A stretch of 64,000 bases of DNA from Lepraria neglecta (taxonomy: Eukaryota > Ascomycota > Lecanoromycetes > Lecanorales > Stereocaulaceae), in assembly GCA_033220425.1 (NCBI GenBank), contig CM065651.1, positions 992,001-1,056,000 on the forward strand, written 5' to 3'. Both the position numbers and the translations under genes were made by a program. The number at the start of each line of letters is the position of its first letter. Position 1 is the stretch's first letter. The notes below the pieces were generated by a model. The model had not been told where the DNA came from. It saw nothing but the letters and a program-made list of their open reading frames with translations, and did no database searches. Shown piece after piece: positions 57,944 to 64,000 of this stretch.

Positions 57944-60234
57944 TCATGTCGCATTGCTCGTCTGTTCGTCACCACCTTTCTCCGATTCTACCTCCTCAGG
58001 TGTATCCCCCTTGGCAGCTTTCATCCTCGCCTGCTCTAGAATCTTTGCAAAACCACTCGTTGGCGTTGAGCCCGCAGAAGCCCTGGGAGCCCCTTTCACT
58101 AAACCTTCATCAGTCTGATACTCCTCCCTTCCCTCTACCCTTCTCGTTAAGTAAAGCGTAGCAGATTTGCCCTGCTTCGCACGTATACGTTCGAGCTCCA
58201 TGTGATACGCTGTTTCGTAAATGTCGGTGTTCGCAGCAGGAGGAGATTCACTGACTGCTGGTGGAGAAGGCGGTGCGGAACTACCACCAGGGCCAAGTGC
58301 GAGATACAGATGGTCTGATAGAGGGTCATGGGCTTGACCTTTGCCAAGATGGTCAATTGGAATAGGGGCCGTAGCAGCGTGGTGGAGAGGGCGATGGTCT
58401 TGTGGATGGGCGTTAAGGGTTCTCTTCGGACTCGTAGGATTTGATGGTGATTTGTGGTGATCGTCGTTAGATGAACGCTTGGTAGGAGTGGTTGGCGAGT
58501 ATGTGACAGCAGTATCTTCTCGATCGGGTACAGCTTTGTCAGCGCTTTCTAGGTTCACAAAATCTACGTCTCGATGAACGCCTTCTGATACCAGTGCTTG
58601 CTCGATTGGTCTCCGGTCGTGGGTATCTACGCTTCGGGCTTTGTGGTACAGCTTGGGTTTCTCGGGTCTGTCCATGGACAATGGCGGTTGAACTATTCTT
58701 GTGTCTTGTCCGAGGATTCCATCCATACCAGGTGGTCTCTTGTGCGCAATGATGTTCTTGAACTTCTTCACTGCTTTCATCTACCAAGTATTAGCACCAG
58801 AAAACATGGCTTTGGGAGTTGGGCTTACCAGTAAGAGTACGTTGCTGAGATTTCCTGTTATGGCTCGGTTTGTCTCTTCTTCCGTGGGGGGCTCGATGAG
58901 GTATGCCGTGTTCTCCTCTTCTGATAGTAGAGGATCTTTTTCGCACTTTGTCACCCAGGGATGTTCCTAGGATCCTGTTAGCTGCGTACACTGATACCAA
59001 TGTCTTGTACCCGTACCCGGAGCTCGGGCATCTCGATTCTCTTATGCGGGTCCTTTTCAAGAAGCTTGGACATCAGGTCTTTGAAGTTCTCATCAACAGT
59101 ATCGTCAGAGCTCAAGTCGATCTCGTCGTTCTTGATTGACTCATAAAGCTGTAGAACACCAGTCTGTTCGAACGGAATCTTCCCAAAGCGTAGACAATAG
59201 AGCGTGACGCCCATTGACCAGATATCTGCAGCCTTGCCTGAGATACCTCCATGTTTAGCTACACACAGTTCTGGGGGCAAGAATGCCGGAGATCCAGCTG
59301 ATTTGGCTGTCGTCATTTCCGAGTGCTTTTCAAAAATCTCCGAGACCCCAAAATCGACAATCTTAAGGATGTCATCCTCTGTCAATAGCAAATTGTCAGG
59401 CTTGATGTCCCGGTGCACTACCCCTTGAGCATGCAAATACTCAATCCCTAATATGAGATCGCGAAACCACATCCGGCAGCTCTCATCATCATATGGATCT
59501 GCCTTTTCATCCATTCCGACTTTCATGACTACTCCCTTCTTGCACATTTCAAGGACCATGTACAGCGAGTCTTCGTTGGGGTCGTCCAGGACTTCAATGA
59601 GAGAAACCAGATTGCCATGGTTGAGCTTTTTCATGACCGCAATCTCCTCCTTGATCAAGAAAAGTGGATTACCTCCGTCTTCCTGATCGGTGATATCTGT
59701 TGAGGAATGTCTATGCAATGGAGAGTTGAAGCCCACTCCTGCAGCTAAGTGGCCCACTCTCCGGGGTGCATGGGGCCGGCGGAGAATGTTGGATTGTGCA
59801 CGCTTCCTCAGCCTAGACTTTGAGAATTCCTTGACCGCATACTCGGTGCCATGCTGGTCAACTGCGAGGTGTACTGCCCCGAACGAACCTCGCCCTATCT
59901 CTTGCTTGATCACGTATTGGTTGATTCGGTGCACAGCACCTCCATCATCTTCACTGTTGGTATATTCAGAATGTGCATGTAACGTTTCCTTGACTTCTCT
60001 GGCACTTGATTGTTTGCGGCGGTGGTGTCTGAGAGGGCTTTCATAGGCTGGCTGGGACCTGTAGATGCTTAGCTAGCTATGATGCAGGATTGGACTGCAT
60101 TTGCCATACATATGTCTCACGTTTGATGGCCTGTCTCCATCTCCTGTACTTGGCAGATCAATGGAAATCCCATGGGAAGGCATGATCCCCGCTTCATTTT
60201 TCGCCAATGTCTCTTTCTCGAGGGTTAGAGGCAT
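57944..60234 (-). CDS. Calcium/calmodulin-dependent protein kinase kinase (CaMKK type)
   Basis: Four exons (60,110-60,234; 59,017-60,058; 58,829-58,966; 57,944-58,780) encode about 713 aa. The kinase domain begins near residue 90: glycine loop GRGSFGAVHLAVD (97-109), AVKEFSKSRLRKRAQSN, an RP-rich insert after the third strand that is characteristic of CaMKK, catalytic loop VVHRDIKPDNLLL (about 257), DFGVSE, activation-loop AGSPAFLPPELC with its Thr-to-Ser position, and DIWSMGVTLYCL. After the kinase come HPWVTK and a polar disordered tail with VKKFKNII (plausible calmodulin/regulatory helix). It phosphorylates downstream CaM kinases or AMPK/Snf1 (fission yeast Ssp1, Aspergillus CMKC). The first splice uses GTATGG so that ATG is created across the junction. 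No lesion seen. Confidence 0.93.
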
Positions 60235-60481
60235 AGCGTAGGTGTGTACAAGATGACAGCGAATGCCAGCAGTACATGTTCAAAGTCCACAGCTTCAAAC
60301 ATGTACAATCGCAATTGAATTGAGCTTGGAGTGCCTTGGGCTTTCCCAAAGTTGAAGATATATTCGTCGCCAAGCTCCCTCAGCTCGGCCGAGACCCTAT
60401 CTAGCCTTGTCTATTTCAAACGCCGCTACTTGCTCCACCGTGGCCCATCTATTCTGGAATTGTCTGGACTCGATCAGCATC
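60235..60481. promoter_or_regulatory. Divergent promoter of CaMKK and Bet5
   Basis: 247 bp between the two start codons, which face away from each other. It must hold both promoters, so the two genes may be co-regulated. No motif named. Confidence 0.5.
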
Positions 60482-61188
60482 ATGGTCGTGTACTCCTTTT
60501 ACGTATTCGATCGGCATGGTATGTTTCCCCTGAACCATTTCAGGGGGTAGGACTAACACAGTGCAGCTGAATGCATATACAAGAAGAAATGGGCACTTCG
60601 ACCAGGCTCTTCCTCCAAAATACCACAGCCAAATGGTATTTCGGACGGGCAACCGCAATCGAAGGCTCTCAGTGCTGAAGATGACGCTAAGTTGGTCTTT
60701 GGGACCATCTTCTCCCTAAGAAACATGGTCAGAAAGCTTGGAGGCCCAGAGGACAAGTAAAGAGAATCAATTCACAACAGCTGCAGTATCAAGACTGATG
60801 GTTGGATTTTTGAAGCTTCATCTCGTACCGAACAAGCCACTACAAACTACACTACTACGAGACACCGACCTCCCTGAAGTTCGTCATGGTTACAGATACA
60901 AAGACCAACAATCTCAGGATCGTGTTGCACCAGATCTATGTCAGTCTCTATGTTGAGTATGGTGAGTGCTTGGAAGCGTGGACACCATGAAAAGGCGTCA
61001 TGCTGAATGCCGTGCAGTTGTGAAGAATCCTCTGTCGCCTGTCGAGCATCCTGGAGGACTTGGAGTCAACTGCGAGCTCTTTGAGCTAGGAGTCGAGCAA
61101 TTCGTCGTGAGTAACATCGGGAGGGGGTAAATGTATGTTCTTGTAGTGCTGACTATTGCTGCTGCAGACTGCATCTCTACAGAACTGA
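60482..61188 (+). CDS. BET5: TRAPP complex subunit Bet5 (TRAPPC1)
   Basis: Five exons (60,482-60,518; 60,567-60,756; 60,816-60,961; 61,018-61,106; 61,168-61,188) give 160 aa. MVVYSFYVFDRH then AECIYKKKWAL is the longin-fold first strand and loop. KLVFGTIFSLRNMVRKLGG, FISYRTSHYKLHYYETPT, KFVMVTDTKT and LYVEYVVKNPLSPVEHPGG follow, closing with CELFELGVEQFVTASLQN. Bet5 is a core subunit of the TRAPP guanine-exchange complexes that activate Rab1/Ypt1 in ER-Golgi transport. The 21-nt last exon is easily overlooked. Intact. Confidence 0.94.
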
Positions 61189-61375
61189 TTGAGCTGCCTA
61201 ATGGCCAAGCGTATGGCACACAACGAGCGATCAATCCACAGCGAAAAGCTGCCTATTCAGAACTGCATACTAGTGTCATATCGGCATGATGAGGCTTAGA
61301 CGCCATCTGTGAAGTCTGGAGACCCAGGAGAATCTACTCTCCCAGAAGACCAACAAGCACATTCCCGCTCCTCCA

Positions 61376-62227
61376 TTAATAGAAGGACTCCACCATAGTG
61401 TCCTTATTCGTCGTATTGATCGCCTCCGGCCCCATCCCCTCACCCAGCCGAAATACACTCTCCACCACACTCAACTCCGTGGCCGTAGTATCCACCCCGG
61501 TCACAGCCATCCAGTCATTCACGACCATCCCAGCTCCAACAACTGAAGACCCTCGATTCACACTGCCTGCCACCAGCGGTACTTGCAGCAAGCTCGACAG
61601 TTCATCTTGATCCTGTATTGGGGTCTTCGGATGTACAATCCCTCCTTGGTTGGAAAGAGCCATATAAGATCCCACAAGAACGTTGTCCGCTATTGTCTGG
61701 CGAAACACCTCGACGCCCAGGACATCTGCAATAATCTCCTCGGTCTCTCGCTCGATATCCGGATGCACCAGTGCCACATGATCGTTTGCACATATAACAT
61801 TCCCGAGTGCTGATAATCTCTCTTCAATACGCTGGATCTTGACCTCGTCTGGTATTGAATTTCGAAGGTGCTGGAGCTCTTGATCTGTGGTTGATGTTGG
61901 CACGAGGAGGCCTTTGCGGTTGCTAGAACTCTTAGTCTAGCACTCCCAGAATATAGATTGAAGCATATTCACCCAGCTGTTAACCTGCCAATAATTCTAG
62001 TCCCTGCAATCGTACAACGGCATATTGGCACCACATCCTGTAGCTCTGCTTCGAACACACTGTAGAAATTCTCGCTGGCGCCGATGGCAACCAGAGCATA
62101 GGCATTGGTGAGTGTGGAGAAGACGCCGACCCTGCATTAGGTGTCAGCAAGCTTTAAACATGAACCTGTTTAGCTTGCAGAAGACCACATACTCGTTCGA
62201 GTTCTCGAATTGGGCACGTACTGCCAT
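61376..62227 (-). CDS. TIF6: Eukaryotic translation initiation factor 6 (eIF6/Tif6)
   Basis: Three exons (62,193-62,227; 61,973-62,131; 61,376-61,922) encode 246 aa: [116 protein letters not shown] and the C-terminal [10 protein letters not shown]. All five pentein repeats appear present. It binds 60S subunits to prevent premature joining with 40S and acts in nucleolar 60S maturation. The length equals that of yeast Tif6. Introns are 61 and 50 nt. Convergent with Bet5, with 187 bp between stops. Confidence 0.96.
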
Positions 62228-63289
62228 GGTGGGATGTAGATTTGCGGGGAATTGTGGGTCTGCGGGTTTATACGGAGCGGAGGGGTATTGTTTGGGGAGA
62301 TGGGAGTCAAAAACAAATGTGTTTTTGTGAGAATACAAGTGTGATAGCAAGAATGTGCTGCGAAGAGCTGATAAATAATATATCCGGAGCTCAGTGGGGC
62401 AAGGAATATAGATCTGACGCCAAGTGATCCACCCGCTAGAGTAAGGGTCCAAAGCTGAGTCAACGCATGACTGCACCTTGGAGTCATCTAGCGGCTCTTA
62501 GTTATGGGACTCAGAGCTACGTTGGGTACGAAACAGGCGATTGATGAGTCCAAAGCCTTCCCAATGCGGACTTCCAACTCCTCCGGTGTTTGCTTTCTGG
62601 TATCCTTTTGTGCTTGAGCCTGACTTCGTGGTTTTGCAACTCATGTATTTCAGATCATAATCCACGTTACCAGCTTGATGAGCTTTAAAATACAACCGAA
62701 CGAGTGGGAGGCGAGTCCGAATGCTCCAACAACATTGTATCCAACCTCGATTTTTTTGCAGATTTGAAACCCCTAATGAGCCTGGATGGAAAGGTCTGCA
62801 GCTCCTGTCACTCATAATATGACAAGCTAGAACTGGCACAAAAAGTGGGTGATTACATTAAACATTGCCTGAATATAGGTATCTAATTCGTCGATTTCTG
62901 TGCGTTTTGGGTGCTCTAAGGAGTTTTGATTCATGCATTAACAGTTTATCTCGTTCATGTAATAGCTCGTAATGCGAGCTTGAAGAGCATCAACCGCGAC
63001 TACATCAAGGAGAAATGAGTTTGAATATTGTTTTGGTCTGCTCATCCAATGTTTCAATTCGACCGAAAAGACAGTCGCAGACCCTAAAAACGACGGTGTC
63101 TGCGCTCGGAATGCGCAATGTTGGTACAAAAATGCGGTAGCTATCCCCTCCATCATGTCAGATCCAGCTCCCCCACCCCACGCTCCACGCCATATTCAAC
63201 TCCTCATGCCATGCTTCTGCCCTCTCCTCCGCTCCACCTCTGCCCCCACTCCCCTCTCCTCTCAACCCATACTCAATCCGAAAAATAGT
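62228..63289. other. Intergenic region, no recognised gene
   Basis: The first part is the eIF6 promoter. The frames at 62,242-62,427, 62,498-62,839 and 62,938-63,156 show no features and overlap one another on both strands, so I read them as chance. No repeats noted. Confidence 0.45.
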
Positions 63290-63779
63290 CTACTCGAGCT
63301 CAATGTCCACCATTCGGTCGGCTGGGACCCCTTTCAACTTTGCGCTATTCGGGTTGTTAGCCATGAAAACCTGACAACTCGGGCAACTTACCCCGTATGC
63401 ATCCCCCACTTCCTGCTGGGCATAGCCCGTCTTGGCTGCTTCGTTTTCCATCTTCATGGTCGTTATTGCGTTGATGCGGGCTATTTCCTCCTGCAAATTG
63501 GCGTCCCATGGGGCTTTGAGCCGGTCGTAATGCTGGCGGTTGCGGCCGCTGAGGTGTGTAGTGGTCGTCATCCCTGAGATTTTGGGCGGTGCGGGCAGCC
63601 AACTCCTCCAATGCAGGCATCAGGGCCTTGGTGACGCCGCTATAATTGACTCTGAGGTCTGCCATTCGCCGGAATTTGGCTGCGAGGTGGGGGCGGTTCT
63701 TGATGTCGAGTTGGGTTTGGTTGAGTGTGCCGGGGACCAGCCCTGCGGCGGCGGCGGCGGGCTTGGATTTGGGAGGCAT
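63290..63779 (-). CDS. Hypothetical small gene, frame conflict in the middle
   Basis: The frame from ATG 63,779 reads MPPKSKPAAAAAGLVPGTLN, then an alpha-helical basic stretch (LAAKFRRMADLRVNYSG) and LEELAARTAQNLRDD. From about 63,571 a different frame carries a plausible continuation rich in helix formers (NLQEEIARINAITTMKMENE) with two Cys (VSCPSCQVF) and an acidic end VDIELE at 63,290. Base composition is coding-like throughout. A CAG acceptor lies at the switch, but no phase-1 GT donor fits, so either one base is missing or these are two separate genes. No family recognised. Small, Gln/Arg-rich, without a signal peptide. Confidence 0.45.
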
Positions 63780-64000
63780 GTCTGCGCACTTTTGTTAGCC
63801 ATTTGCCCTCCAAGTGACACAAAAGCAAAGCGAGAAGAGCTGGAAAGTGTCATAATGCGAGTGAAAGAAGCCCAAGAATTGCAGAAATAAACGGCAGCGG
63901 TGTTGACCAACAGCACACTGCAGCGGCAAAACAGCATCGAATGGCGTACTTCCAGCTCAGAACAAGCCATCAAATGACAGAATGAACGGGGATCGGGCCC
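63780..64000. other. Right edge of window, upstream of hypothetical gene
   Basis: 221 bp upstream of the minus-strand start at 63,779. Frames on both strands overlap without family features. Nothing further is supported. Confidence 0.4.

Noticed and set aside
62498-63156. Frames of 113 and 72 codons on the minus strand
   Set aside because: No motif or intron structure. Probably intergenic chance frames.
1-64000. CRISPR arrays, bacterial operons or prophage
   Set aside because: Introns, LTR elements and eukaryotic genes show a fungal nuclear sequence, and no regularly spaced repeats of CRISPR type were seen.
1-64000. tRNA or rRNA genes
   Set aside because: I found no convincing cloverleaf or rRNA sequence by eye. 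A dedicated scan could still reveal one.

Overview
The window comes from a filamentous ascomycete (Pezizomycotina). Genes carry many short spliceosomal introns (about 44-82 nt, GT donors, CTAAC-like branch sites), and the families present (UstYa-type DUF3328 enzymes, a SAT4-type rhodopsin-domain membrane protein, a CYP52/584-like P450, CaMKK, TRAPP Bet5) fit that group. The sequence has two moods. TE blocks at 1-22,300 and about 38,700-44,000 are AT-rich, nearly lack CpA/TpG and are full of TpA and TAG/TAA codons, the signature of repeat-induced point mutation (RIP). The rest has normal gene composition.

Layout. (1) 1-22,300: RIP-ruined transposons. Readable parts are a 616-bp TIR element, a 5'-truncated Ty3/gypsy copy (8,094-18,737) split by a second, complete LTR element (11,144-17,920) with an ACCGT target duplication, a minus-strand gypsy fragment (about 18,770-20,900), and a RIP-damaged P450 pseudogene (21,330-22,150). 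(2) 23,118-33,326: a gene island. A decayed membrane-protein gene is followed by a compact cluster: a 52-aa secreted peptide gene (-), a UstYa-like oxidase (-), then divergently a P450, a rhodopsin-domain protein and a second UstYa-like oxidase (+). This looks like a fungal RiPP (dikaritin-type) cluster with an unusual small, non-repetitive precursor, and it is the main discovery candidate. (3) 33,660-47,260: a second TE-rich stretch with a palindromic Tc1/mariner relic, a decayed DUF7029/DUF7223-like secreted-protein gene, a full-length 5.9-kb gypsy element (CCAAA target duplication) sitting inside a TIR element, two solo LTRs with perfect target duplications, and a kinase-like gene with a frame break. 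(4) 47,636-64,000: conserved housekeeping block: Swi5, an ABC multidrug transporter, ribosomal protein eL39, Skp1, a pogo-like relic, CaMKK, Bet5, eIF6 and an unresolved small gene.

How the genes may work together (inference): the small peptide would enter the secretory pathway by its signal peptide, the two membrane-anchored UstYa-like proteins and the P450 would oxidise or cross-link it, and the rhodopsin-domain membrane protein would have an unknown accessory role. The block from 47.6 kb on is unrelated core metabolism and regulation. Exon limits given are my own readings of splice signals and reading frames. No alignments or database searches were run.
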